Shown here: in pieces, positions 19,401 to 26,571 of the stretch | Numbering within the stretch: the stretch's first letter is position 1 | How the letters are laid out: each line of letters opens with the position of its first letter | Source: Methylosinus sp. LW4 | Lineage (GTDB): Bacteria > Pseudomonadota > Alphaproteobacteria > Rhizobiales > Beijerinckiaceae | Direction of reading: 5' to 3' | Assembly (NCBI RefSeq): GCF_000379125.1 | Contig: NZ_KB900626.1 | Span: 1,459,748-1,523,747, forward strand | Length of the DNA stretch: 64,000 nt | Notes under the pieces: generated by a model | The model's database searches: none | What the model was told of the DNA's origin: nothing | The model's input: the letters and a program-made list of their open reading frames with translations, nothing else | Made by a program: the position numbers and the translations under genes

Positions 19401-19518
19401 AGGCGGCTTGCGCCTCGATGTGAGCGCCTCTGTCGCGCTCTTCGCCTCCTTCGAGGGCGAATATGGCGGGCGCACGCAATCCTATGCGGGACGAGGCGGC
19501 CTCAAAGTGGTCTGGTGA
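16438..19518 (+). CDS. Type Va autotransporter with beta-helical passenger
   Basis: 1026 residues. A Sec signal peptide (about 1-25, ending AAVAA) precedes a passenger rich in short Gly/Asn/Thr repeats such as TVNNYG, ITNYGI and VINYGLI, which predict a right-handed parallel beta-helix; around residues 490-590 are the GAGTLGALDLSG and SVYQVDANAAG blocks seen just before the translocator in this family. The last ~290 residues form the autotransporter beta-barrel (LWRLWISGFGQS..., VHEFEP near the end) and the chain ends in Trp, the BamA recognition type. No catalytic triad or RGD motif was seen. A surface adhesin is likely. Ligand unknown. Confidence 0.88.
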   Translation: MSPLLSRVSPLALLASLSLSPAAVAADINVPANTTVSGQKTFGGADKITVGAGGKLTSSANPTLNQTSTSTGVSIDNFGTIESTGTGTRAIRFNSGTAMSFTLTNEAGATIQSQNDALQVGTAVASGTITVNNYGLIQATGTGSNNGQAIDFGNIVAGTASITINNFSTGVLQTADADGIRPGNKATVNNYGQIIGNNFQTSSGADGIDFQTSTGGTVNNYAGGLISGGRHGINISYDPTANATTSSITVTNYAGGQIIGRNGSGVGSDVGGTVINYGLISGDIDNIAGVANGDGDGVDIDYIGNITNYGIIRGTGAKGVGSDGKTNTSQGVAIGGGVIDNKAGATIIGQADGILVDNSSEGPAFGAVTITNAGTIEGTTRYGIYINSTLNNTITNSGTITGGGGQAIVFGSGDDTLNIRTGSVINGTVDGGAGFDRISLSGTGTFAGAINFETLSVDDGVWTLTGTQSYSSGLTVASGAELVAAGTIGNLVTIAAGGRVSGAGTLGALDLSGVVSPGSGVGAISTLTVTGNATFRSGSVYQVDANAAGAADKIVVGGTAALGGAVQVTAASGNYAPATTYSIVQAAGGVSGSFASVSTDLAFLTPSLSYDANNAYLTLSRNGVFFQSVAANRNQRAVAAALDTTPTASPLFLSIVGKSAAGARTAFDGLSGEGVTGALNAGLESNRLFGSTLADAGQFWRSGETRDANGVSISATTPALGYASLESKKGPIALRPTQEPARLWRLWISGFGQSARLGGDAAQGSATQRTSLGGGAIGLDAVVLPNLLLGFAGGYSAGDASTDLRSTHVDTHGWHIGGYGVFTFDPNYISASLTFSDFDNYSRRSVFGLGTGETANANFESRVLRARVEIGRDVDLFGLRATPFAAVETAHIWTDGFAETTAAFPGFAGLGALTFAARETESLPVYFGARVKRSFALDNGWRLTPDLSLAYVHEFEPTRTLLASFASTPSAAFTIAGARPDENYLQVKGGLRLDVSASVALFASFEGEYGGRTQSYAGRGGLKVVW

Positions 19519-19534
19519 GGCCGCCCCTGCTCTT

Positions 19535-20449
19535 TTACGCGTTCTGCGAAGCGCTCGAGGACTGAGAACCCTGCTGAGCGACGAGATCCTTCAGCAGCGC
19601 CTCGACGCTCGATTGCGCGGCGCTGGAATCGCCGCTCTTGGCGGCCGTGATCAGCGTCTTCAGATCGTCGACGATGGTCGAAGAGGAAGAATCGGTCGTC
19701 GTCGAGGACGATGAGGCGGTCGATGACGTGGAATCGGTCGAGGATGTCGACAAGAGCGAGTTGAGATCGCTCTCGAGGCTCGTGGCGGAGCTCTTCTGCG
19801 TCGTCGTATCGCCCGATTGCACCGCATTCAGCAGCGTCGCCAGATCGGAGACGAAGGAGGATGCGGTCGAATTCGAGCTGTCGGAAGAGGAAGAAGACGG
19901 CGGCGGAGGCGGCGGCGCGCGCAAATGGCTCTCGATCGTCTTGGCGGTCGATTGCGCTGTCGTCGTGTCGCCCGACTGCACCGCCGAGACGAGCGTCTGC
20001 AAATCGGAGAGGAAGCCGGATTTGCCGTCCGACGAGGAGGACGCGCTCGACGAATCCGAGGTCGACGACGATTGCTGCAACAGGCTCTGAAGGCTCGACG
20101 CTGCGGTCTTGGCGGCGTCTGTATCGCCCGAGTCGACCGCCTTCAGCAGATTGGCGACCGTCGAGGCGAAGCCCGAATCCGATGAGGAGGACGTCGAATC
20201 GCCGCTGTCGCTGGACGAGCCGGAGTCGCTGGCGAAGAGCAGCGACGCGAGCTGGCCGGAGCTCTGGCTGCGGAAATCGATCGCGGAGCTCGGATCGACC
20301 GCGCTCGTCTGCGTCGTGGAGGTGGAGCCGGTCGTCGCCGAAGCGCTCGCGGCGGTCGACGCCGTGGTGTCGTCGACGTCTTTCGTGTGGCGGGAATGAT
20401 GATGATAAGCGGTCTGCACCGCGCTGGAGGCGAGGCTCGATATGGACAT
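19535..20449 (-). CDS. Ser/Thr/Asp-rich protein with four ~32-residue helical repeats
   Basis: 304 residues. Four related units sit in Ser-rich linkers at about residues 94-125, 146-177, 199-230 and 259-290. Each reads roughly F/I-xSDLxTLLxAVQSGDTxxAQSxAxxLxSxL, with SGD invariant and Ala/Leu heptad-like spacing, so each is probably a helical hairpin. The linkers are almost pure Ser, Asp and Thr; a PPPPPP run follows the second repeat. The N-terminus (MSISSLASSAVQTAYHHHS) is not a signal peptide. No enzyme family recognised. Similar SGD-containing repeats are known to me from hypothetical proteins of Bradyrhizobium and relatives, without function. It is convergent with the autotransporter (16 nt gap). 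The 169 bp upstream are AT-rich and may hold its promoter. Confidence 0.7.
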   Translation of the reverse strand: MSISSLASSAVQTAYHHHSRHTKDVDDTTASTAASASATTGSTSTTQTSAVDPSSAIDFRSQSSGQLASLLFASDSGSSSDSGDSTSSSSDSGFASTVANLLKAVDSGDTDAAKTAASSLQSLLQQSSSTSDSSSASSSSDGKSGFLSDLQTLVSAVQSGDTTTAQSTAKTIESHLRAPPPPPPSSSSSDSSNSTASSFVSDLATLLNAVQSGDTTTQKSSATSLESDLNSLLSTSSTDSTSSTASSSSTTTDSSSSTIVDDLKTLITAAKSGDSSAAQSSVEALLKDLVAQQGSQSSSASQNA

Positions 20450-20618
20450 TCTGCGTATCCTGAACGGAGAGCGGACGCACGCGACTGTCCACGCGCCGCC
20501 TTACGCAAAACTTGCCGATTCTCGCCGCCAGGAGGCTAAATTTCCGATAAATACTTGTAAGATCGGGAGCTTTACCCCCTTATCCGAAGAGTATCGGAAT
20601 ATTTCTATAATATATATG

Positions 20619-21614
20619 CTATGCTCCACTTTCGTTGCGGGCCGCGAGCTTGCGCTCCCAATCCAGCGCTTGGCGCACGATGGTCTCGAGATCATCGTGA
20701 CGCGGCGTCCAGCCGAGGCGCGAGCGAATGCGGTCATTGGCGGCGACGATGGCGGCGGGATCGCCCGGCCGGCGCGCGGCGAAATCCACCTTGAAATCGA
20801 CGCCGGAGACGCGCTTGACCGTTTCGATCACCTCGAGCACCGAGAAGCCATGCGCATAGCCGCAATTGCAGACGAGGCTCTCCCCGCCCCCGCGCAGATG
20901 GCGCAGCGCATCGAGATGGGCGCGGGCGAGATCGGTGACATGGATATAGTCGCGCAGGCAGGTACCGTCCGGCGTCGGATAATCGGTCCCGAAAACCTGC
21001 ATGCCGGGACGCAGCCCCAGCGCCGCCTGCACCGCCACCTTGATGAGATGCGTCGCCTTGGGCGTCGATTGGCCGGAGCGGCCGAGAGGGTCGGCGCCGG
21101 CGACATTGAAGTAGCGCAGCGCTACATAGGAGAGATCATGCGCGCGCGAGACATCCTCGAGCATCCACTCGACCATCAGCTTGGAGCGGCCATAGGGCGA
21201 GACCGGCTTCAGGCTCTCGTCCTCTGTCACCGGATTATGCTCGGGATCGCCATAGACGGCCGCGGTCGAGGAGAAGATGAAGCGCTTCACGTCGGCCTCC
21301 ACCGCCGCCGCCAGCAGAGCTCGCGCTTTCGCCGTATTGTTCAGATAATAGCCGAGAGGATCGGCGACGGACTCGGGGACCACGATCTTGGCGGCGAAAT
21401 GAATGATCGACTGAGTATCGTGCCGCGCGAAAATATCGCGCAGCAGCGCCGCGTCGCCGAAATCGCCCACGATGAGCGGAACCTCTTGCGGAACCGCCCA
21501 GCGAAACCCCGTGGAGAGATCGTCGAGCACGACGACCTTCTCGCCGGCGTCGAGCAGCTCCAGCGTCATATGGCTTCCAATATAGCCGGCGCCGCCGGTC
21601 ACGAGGATGGTCAT
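20619..21614 (-). CDS. galE: UDP-glucose 4-epimerase
   Basis: 331 residues. NAD-binding start TGGAGYIGSH, the SSTAAVYGDP segment with catalytic Ser/Thr, YGRSKLMVE (YxxxK of short-chain dehydrogenases), ALRYFNVAGAD and GTCLRDYIHVTDLA are all of GalE type. It interconverts UDP-glucose and UDP-galactose. In rhizobia the homologue (ExoB) feeds exopolysaccharide assembly. Divergent from galU with a 200-bp gap, so the two nucleotide-sugar genes share a promoter region and could both serve the polysaccharide locus at 48-64 kb. Confidence 0.95.
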   Translation of the reverse strand: MTILVTGGAGYIGSHMTLELLDAGEKVVVLDDLSTGFRWAVPQEVPLIVGDFGDAALLRDIFARHDTQSIIHFAAKIVVPESVADPLGYYLNNTAKARALLAAAVEADVKRFIFSSTAAVYGDPEHNPVTEDESLKPVSPYGRSKLMVEWMLEDVSRAHDLSYVALRYFNVAGADPLGRSGQSTPKATHLIKVAVQAALGLRPGMQVFGTDYPTPDGTCLRDYIHVTDLARAHLDALRHLRGGGESLVCNCGYAHGFSVLEVIETVKRVSGVDFKVDFAARRPGDPAAIVAANDRIRSRLGWTPRHDDLETIVRQALDWERKLAARNESGA

Positions 21615-21814
21615 TCCGCGCCCTTCCTGCTGAAGACGTCATCACGGGAAATTAACGGGCAATGGTTAAGGACGAATCCTGGCCCGGCTCGGACTAGGCG
21701 TTGGTCTTTCGCCATTGCGGGATATTCTCGGAAAAGCGTTGACGCTCTTTCCGAAACCCTGCTCGGGCGTCGCGCTCTCGCGCTCGGGTCACACTCGCTC
21801 GAAATGGACTAATC

Positions 21815-22699
21815 ATGAGCAAACGCATTCGCAAGGCTGTTTTTCCCGTGGCCGGCCTCGGCACGCGCTTCCTCCCGGCGACCAAAGCGGTGCCGAAGGA
21901 GATGCTGACCGTCGTCGATCGTCCCGTGCTCCAGCATGTGGTGGACGAGGCGCGCGAGGCCGGGATCGAGCATTTCATTTTCGTGACCGGGCGCAACAAG
22001 GGCGTCATCGAGGATCATTTCGACATCGCCTATGAGCTCGAGGACACGCTGAAGAAGCGCGGCAAGATCAAGGAATATGACGCGCTGATCGCCGATCTGC
22101 CGCCCGCCGGCGCGGCCAGCTTCACCCGCCAGCAGGCGCCGCTCGGCCTCGGCCATGCGGTCTGGTGCGCGCGCGAGATCGTCGGCGACGAGCCCTTCGC
22201 CGTGCTGCTGCCCGATATGGTGACGCTCGGCAACGGCCCGCAGAAAAGCCGCTGCCTCGCCCAGGCCGTCGCGGCCTATGAGGCGCATGGCGGCAATATC
22301 ATCGCGGTGGAGGAGGTGCCGCCGGAGGAGACGCATCAATATGGCATCGTCTCGGTCGGCAAGGATTTCGGCGCCGCTTTCGAGATCACCGGAATGGTGG
22401 AGAAGCCGCCGAAGGGAACCGCCCCGAGCAATCTGATGATCTCGGGCCGCTATATTCTGCAGCCGGAGATTTTCGACATTCTGGCCAAGGGCGAGAAGGG
22501 CGCGGGCGGCGAGATTCAGCTCACCGACGGCATGGTGACGCTCGCCGCTTCGCAGGCCTTCCATGGCGTGCGCTTCGACGGCAAGACCTATGACACGGGA
22601 TCGAAGCTCGGCTTCCTCGCCGCAAATCTCGCCTTCGGCCTGACGCGCCCGGACATAGCCGACGGGCTGAGGGCGGAGATCGCCAAGCTGCTCGGCTGA
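21815..22699 (+). CDS. galU: UTP-glucose-1-phosphate uridylyltransferase
   Basis: 294 residues. [24 protein letters not shown] is the nucleotide-binding signature, followed by [34 protein letters not shown] and the C-terminal [14 protein letters not shown]. It makes UDP-glucose from UTP and glucose-1-phosphate in the cytoplasm. Divergent from galE. A strong hairpin follows 8 nt after the stop. Confidence 0.96.
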   Translation: MSKRIRKAVFPVAGLGTRFLPATKAVPKEMLTVVDRPVLQHVVDEAREAGIEHFIFVTGRNKGVIEDHFDIAYELEDTLKKRGKIKEYDALIADLPPAGAASFTRQQAPLGLGHAVWCAREIVGDEPFAVLLPDMVTLGNGPQKSRCLAQAVAAYEAHGGNIIAVEEVPPEETHQYGIVSVGKDFGAAFEITGMVEKPPKGTAPSNLMISGRYILQPEIFDILAKGEKGAGGEIQLTDGMVTLAASQAFHGVRFDGKTYDTGSKLGFLAANLAFGLTRPDIADGLRAEIAKLLG

Positions 22700-22707
22700 A
22701 CGGAAAG

Positions 22708-22739
22708 GCCCTCTCCCGCAACGCTTCGCGGGAGAGGGC
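22708..22739 (+). terminator. 12-bp perfect stem-loop after galU
   Basis: GCCCTCTCCCGC pairs with GCGGGAGAGGGC around an 8-nt loop, 8 nt after the galU stop. There is no T-tract. The stem is close to the first palindrome of the repeats at 27417-27586, so it may be a single-palindrome member of that family acting as a terminator or mRNA stabiliser. Confidence 0.6.
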
Positions 22740-22824
22740 GGACGCGCCTCTTCCGCGCCGCCTTTGTCGCCTTGATTTCCGCGCTCGCCGATGCAACTAT
22801 TGCACCAAGCTCCGAGGCTGCGCC

Positions 22825-23058
22825 GTGCCGACGCTGAAACAATTCGGTTCGGTTTATATCCGAATGTACGCCGACGATCACAGCCCGCCGCATTTTCACA
22901 TTGTCTCGCCCACTTTCGAGGTGCTGATCGCGCTGGACGGCCTCGAAGTCATTGCCGGCAGGGCGAAGCCCGCGCAGATCGCGGAAGCCCTGGAGTGGGC
23001 GCAGCGGAACGGGGACACGCTCGCAACCGAATGGACGCGGCTCAACGAACGGGGTTGA
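22825..23058 (+). CDS. DUF4160-family protein
   Basis: 77 residues from GTG. LKQFGSVYIRMYADDHSPPHFHI is the typical DUF4160 start (an H-PPHFH motif), followed by EVLIALDGLEVIAGRA and a helical tail. The function of the family is not established; it occurs next to DUF2442 genes and has been proposed as part of toxin-antitoxin-like pairs. That arrangement is found here, with the DUF2442 gene 2 nt downstream. The conserved His cluster hints at metal or nucleic acid handling but this is speculation. Confidence 0.78.
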   Translation: MPTLKQFGSVYIRMYADDHSPPHFHIVSPTFEVLIALDGLEVIAGRAKPAQIAEALEWAQRNGDTLATEWTRLNERG

Positions 23059-23060
23059 AC

Positions 23061-23579
23061 ATGCCGAGGAAGGCGCCGCCGCGCATTATAGACGTGAAGG
23101 TCGATAGCCGCAGGCCGTGGACGCTTCGGCTCGAATGGAACAACGGCGAATCGAGCAGAGTGGACGTTTCAGGCCATATCGGCGCTTACAAGCTCTACCT
23201 GCCGCTTCGCCGAGATCCAGAATTGTTCAAGGCGGTTCGGCTCGGCGACCTCGGGAGCGATATTGTCTGGTCCGATGAGATCGATATGAGCGCGGATACG
23301 CTTTGGCGGCTCGCGCAGGAGCAGGCCGGCGCCACAATGTCGGCCGGCGAGTTCAAGAGCTGGCGCGAGCGGCGAGCCTACACGCTCGACACCGCCGCCC
23401 GCGCTCTCGGGATCGGCCGGCGGATGATCTCCTATTACGAGCAGGGCGAGAAGCCGATTCCGCGCGTCGTCGCGCTCGCCACCCGTGCGCTGGACGCTGA
23501 AGCGCAACGCCTGTCCCGTAAGAAGGCAGAGGCCCGGGAGGGCGGCGACGCCCGCGCCAAGGCGCGGAAAAAGGCATGA
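23061..23579 (+). CDS. DUF2442 protein fused to a C-terminal XRE-type helix-turn-helix
   Basis: 172 residues. Residues ~6-85 match the DUF2442 layout: LRLEWNNGESSRVDVSGHI, then LYLPLRRDPELFKAVRLGDLGSDIVWSDEIDMSADTLW. Residues ~98-150 form a helix-turn-helix: SWRERRAYTLDTAARALGIGRRMISYYEQGEKPIPRVVALATRAL, the XRE/Cro pattern. The tail is Lys/Arg/Ala rich. It most likely binds DNA and represses its own DUF4160-DUF2442 operon. In many genomes DUF2442 lacks the HTH, so the fusion is somewhat longer than usual. Confidence 0.75.
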   Translation: MPRKAPPRIIDVKVDSRRPWTLRLEWNNGESSRVDVSGHIGAYKLYLPLRRDPELFKAVRLGDLGSDIVWSDEIDMSADTLWRLAQEQAGATMSAGEFKSWRERRAYTLDTAARALGIGRRMISYYEQGEKPIPRVVALATRALDAEAQRLSRKKAEAREGGDARAKARKKA

Positions 23580-23646
23580 AAAAAGCCGCCTGGGTGGGCG
23601 GCCTGTCTTCAATGATCGCGCCGAAACGCCGCTCCGACGAGCCGCC

Positions 23647-24129
23647 TCACACCTTCCGCTTGGGCCGCAGGCGGATGATGACGTCGCAGCCGACGATTTC
23701 CATGCCCTCCGGCGGCGCGGGCAGCTTGGCGAATTCGATGGAGCCGTCCACCACGTCGAACATGCGCTTGCTGACCTCATCCATGAAATGGTGATGCGGC
23801 GCGGTGCGCGTGTGGAAATAGGTGCGCGGACCCTGCACGGCGATCTCCCGCAGCAGGCCGGCGTCGGCGAATTGATTGAGCGTGTTGTAGACGGTGGAGA
23901 GCGACATTTGCAGGCCGGCCTCACGCGCTTCGGCGTGCAGCGCTTCGGCGCTCACATGGCGGTCGCCATTGCCATAGAGCAGCTTGCTGAGCGAGATGCG
24001 CTGCGAGGTGGGACGAAGGCCGGCGGCTCTCAGCTTGGCCTTCAGCTCATGCTCGTCCTTGATGGGGGCCGCCTTTTTTCCGAGTTGGATCGGCGCACGA
24101 AAATTCGTAATCATGGGGTGATGCGTCAT
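23647..24129 (-). CDS. irr: Iron response regulator Irr (Fur superfamily)
   Basis: 160 residues. LRAAGLRPTSQRISLSKLLYG and SLSTVYNTLNQFADAGLLREI form the Fur-type winged helix; YFHTRTAPHHHFMDE carries the HHH cluster that in rhizobial Irr binds haem. Irr accumulates when iron/haem is low and represses haem biosynthesis and iron-using genes through ICE motifs. The N-terminal haem regulatory Cys-Pro of Bradyrhizobium Irr is absent, as in most alphaproteobacterial Irr. It is divergent from the lytic transglycosylase gene. A manganese-type Mur regulator is less likely because of the HHH and LRPTSQR blocks. Confidence 0.88.
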   Translation of the reverse strand: MTHHPMITNFRAPIQLGKKAAPIKDEHELKAKLRAAGLRPTSQRISLSKLLYGNGDRHVSAEALHAEAREAGLQMSLSTVYNTLNQFADAGLLREIAVQGPRTYFHTRTAPHHHFMDEVSKRMFDVVDGSIEFAKLPAPPEGMEIVGCDVIIRLRPKRKV

Positions 24130-24315
24130 TTCCGTTTCGCCTCAGATCCTGTCCTGCTCGCGGCTCCTTGTGGAAGTCGAGACATGCCGATTGAAAACGC
24201 AGCGCAGCGAAGTGTCAAACAAAATGGCCAAAAGTGTAAAGATTCCAAAGAATGGCCAAGCTCGCGCGCAATTCTGCGACAAGCTTTCGGCCACGCTCGC
24301 GCCGATCGCCGCGAT

Positions 24316-25512
24316 GTGTTCCAATCATTGCCGGTCATTTTCCTACTCTTTGTCCTGACGGCTTTTTTCAGTCCTTGCGCGCTCGCGCAGGAAAACGTCG
24401 CCGGCTCCGGTCTCGACCTTTTCCTGCAGCAATTATGGCCTCGGGCGCGGGACGCCGGCGTCTCGCGCGAGGTTTTCGATTCGGCGATCGCCGGCCTCTC
24501 GCCGGAGCCTGGATTGCTGCGGCGCCCACAGGCTCAAGCCGAGTTCACCATTTCCATCCCCTCCTATGTCGCGAGCGCGGTGAGCGCGGCGCGAGTCGCA
24601 CGAGGCCGCGCGCTCGCCGGCGAGCTCTCGACGCCGCTGGCGACGATCGAGGAGCGCAGCGGCGTCCCTTCCGAGATCGCTCTCGCCATACTCGGGGTGG
24701 AAAGCAATTTCGGTTCCGCGACCGGCGCCGCCGACACTTTGCGCGTGCTGGCGACGCTGGCCTATGCCGGCCATAGGGGCGCGATCTTCGCGGATGAGTT
24801 CGTCGCGGCGCTCGTCATGCTGCAGAGGGGCGACGTCACCCGCGCGCGGCTGCGCGGCTCCTGGGCGGGAGCGATGGGCCAGCCGCAATTCCTGCCCTCC
24901 GCCTATCTGAAATACGCCGCGAGCTATGCGGGCGGCGCCGCGCCGGACATTTGGACGAACCGGCTCGATTCGCTCGCCTCCATCGCCAATTTCCTGAAAT
25001 TCTCCGGCTGGGACCCGCGCCTGCCCTGGGCGGTCGAGGTCGTCCTGCCCAAGAATTTCGACTATGCCGACTTCGATCTCGACTTCTCGCAATGGCGGGC
25101 GCTGGGCCTCGCCGCGGCGAGTGGCGAAGCGCTGCCGGCGAGCGGTCCGGCGAGCCTCTATCTGCCGGCCGGCGCGGCCGGCCCGGCCTTTCTCATCACC
25201 GATAATTTCGAGGTGATTCGCAAATACAACACATCCGACGCCTATGCGCTGTCGATCGGCCTGCTCGCCGACCGCATCGCCGGACGGCGCGCGCCCGTCG
25301 CCCCTTGGCCGAAGAAGACCGCGGCGCTCTCCACGGCCGATTGCAAGGAGCTGCAGCGCCTGCTCACCACGCGCGGCTTCTATCGCGGCGCCATAGACGG
25401 CAAGCTCGGCCGCACCAGCCGCAACGCCGTGCACGCATTTCAGCTGAGCGAAGGCATGCAGCCGGCGGACGGCTTCGCCACCAAGGACGTGCTGGCGCGG
25501 CTCGCGCGCTGA
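24316..25512 (+). CDS. Lytic murein transglycosylase (MltB-like) with C-terminal peptidoglycan-binding domain
   Basis: About 398 residues from GTG at 24316, chosen because a signal peptide (LPVIFLLFVLTAFF, ending CALAQ) follows; TTG at 24328 is the alternative and the start is uncertain. LAILGVESNFGSATG carries the catalytic Glu of the MltB/SLT_2 family; SWAGAMGQPQFLPSAYLKYA, SLASIANFLKFSGW and NTSDAYALSIGLLAD are family blocks. The last ~60 residues (LQRLLTTRGFYRGAIDGKLGRTSRNAVHAFQ) are a PG_binding_1 domain. It cleaves glycan strands to 1,6-anhydromuropeptides in the periplasm. No lipobox Cys-based anchor: the Cys before ALAQ is followed by A, but the preceding residues do not make a clear lipobox. 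Confidence 0.85.
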   Translation: MFQSLPVIFLLFVLTAFFSPCALAQENVAGSGLDLFLQQLWPRARDAGVSREVFDSAIAGLSPEPGLLRRPQAQAEFTISIPSYVASAVSAARVARGRALAGELSTPLATIEERSGVPSEIALAILGVESNFGSATGAADTLRVLATLAYAGHRGAIFADEFVAALVMLQRGDVTRARLRGSWAGAMGQPQFLPSAYLKYAASYAGGAAPDIWTNRLDSLASIANFLKFSGWDPRLPWAVEVVLPKNFDYADFDLDFSQWRALGLAAASGEALPASGPASLYLPAGAAGPAFLITDNFEVIRKYNTSDAYALSIGLLADRIAGRRAPVAPWPKKTAALSTADCKELQRLLTTRGFYRGAIDGKLGRTSRNAVHAFQLSEGMQPADGFATKDVLARLAR

Positions 25513-25648
25513 GCCGCAGCGGCGATACGGGGCGCGAAACGCGGTAGCTGCTGACTTCCGCGCGAGAAATGAGCTATCTGTGACGCCAAAGAGGCGTCGA
25601 GCCGCTCGTCATCGGCGAGAAAAGCTCCGCTTCCCTGGAGAAACCCCA

Positions 25649-26302
25649 GTGACGAGCGATCATATTCTGTATCTGGTGATCGCGGCCTCGTGGATGCAAT
25701 CGGTGGCGGCTGTGGCTTCCGCCTATTCGAAGACGATGATCCGCTTGCGGATCGCATCCACGATCGCGAATTTCCTCGGCGTCGTCGTCGGCGCCGCGAG
25801 CGGGAACATGGCCGTGTTGACCCGCCATGTCATTCTGTTTCCGCTCGACCTCTTTCGTCTGCGCGAGATGCGCAAGCTGGTGGCCAGCGTCAAGCGCGCG
25901 GCGGATGGGGAGCTGAAGGTCGAATGGCTGAAGCCCTTCATGCATCCCAGCAATGTGAGGGCCGGCGCGCTTTTGTTTCGCAAAGGCGAGGAAGCCGACC
26001 GCGCCTATATGCTGATCGAAGGCGAGATCGAGCTTCCAGAAGTGGGAATCCGGCTGCCGCCGGGAACGCTGTTCGGGGAAATGGCCCTGTTCACCGAGGA
26101 CGGCCTGCGCACGGCCTCGGCGCGCGCGCTCACCGATTGCCGGCTGCTGTCGATCACCTATGAGGAGTTCGAGCAGCTCTATTTCCAGAACCCGCAATTC
26201 GGGCTCTATCTCATTCGGCTGATCGTTCGACGCTGTCAGGCGAACACGCAGCAGCTCGAAGCCGTCGCCTGGAATAGAACGACGGAAGACGTCGGCGCCT
26301 GA
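25649..26302 (+). CDS. Membrane protein with cytoplasmic cyclic-nucleotide-binding domain
   Basis: 217 residues from GTG, with GGAG 8 nt upstream. Two hydrophobic stretches lie within residues 5-65 (ILYLVIAASWMQSVAAVASAY and IASTIANFLGVVVGAASGNM), then a cNMP-binding domain at about 105-195: LLFRKGEEADRAYMLIEGEIEL, GTLFGEMALFTEDGLRTASARALTDC, the phosphate-binding cassette. No HTH follows, so it is not a CRP-type regulator. The usual Arg in RTAS that contacts the phosphate is present. It may sense cAMP or another ligand at the membrane; output is unknown. Convergent with fdsD. Confidence 0.72.
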   Translation: MTSDHILYLVIAASWMQSVAAVASAYSKTMIRLRIASTIANFLGVVVGAASGNMAVLTRHVILFPLDLFRLREMRKLVASVKRAADGELKVEWLKPFMHPSNVRAGALLFRKGEEADRAYMLIEGEIELPEVGIRLPPGTLFGEMALFTEDGLRTASARALTDCRLLSITYEEFEQLYFQNPQFGLYLIRLIVRRCQANTQQLEAVAWNRTTEDVGA

Positions 26303-26326
26303 GCCGAAGGGCTTCTCGCGGAGGAA

Positions 26327-26345
26327 GAGCGGCGGGCCCCCGCTC
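26327..26345. terminator. Hairpin at a convergent junction
   Basis: GAGCGG pairs with CCGCTC around CGGGCCC between the cNMP-binding gene and fdsD, with further outer pairing GAGCCG/CGGCTC (26301-26306, 26345-26350). Short stem, so only a candidate bidirectional terminator. Confidence 0.35.
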
Positions 26346-26349
26346 GGCT

Positions 26350-26571
26350 CTATTTCGCGGCGAGCTTCTGCACCGCCTGCAGCGGCACCTCGTCGAGGCC
26401 GGAGCCGCCATGGGCGACGTGGTCGATGATGCCGGCGCGCATGCGCGGATCCCAGAATTTCTTCAAATGCTCGGCCGTGCCGGCCACCGCGTCGGAATGC
26501 CTCTGCGCGGCGAAGAACTTGCCGATCTGATTGGCCATTTTGACGAGCCGGTCGGCCGAATTATGCGACAT
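26350..26571 (-). CDS. fdsD: NAD-dependent formate dehydrogenase delta subunit
   Basis: 73 residues: DRLVKMANQIGKFFAAQRH and EHLKKFWDPRMRAGIIDHV are the conserved FdsD blocks. It is the small last subunit of the soluble Mo-dependent formate dehydrogenase FdsABGD, needed for assembly or cofactor delivery. Its start overlaps the end of fdhD by 11 nt, closing the operon. Confidence 0.9.
   Translation of the reverse strand: MSHNSADRLVKMANQIGKFFAAQRHSDAVAGTAEHLKKFWDPRMRAGIIDHVAHGGSGLDEVPLQAVQKLAAK

Noticed and set aside
19535-20449. Repeated DNA in the Ser-rich gene as a CRISPR or tandem satellite
   Set aside because: Repeats are codon-phased and diverged, with linkers of unequal length; they are protein repeats.
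24246-24260. ATTC-N4-GAAT-like dyad between irr and the transglycosylase as an ICE motif
   Set aside because: It departs from the TTTAGAA-TTCTAAA pattern and occurs only once; not enough to call an Irr site.
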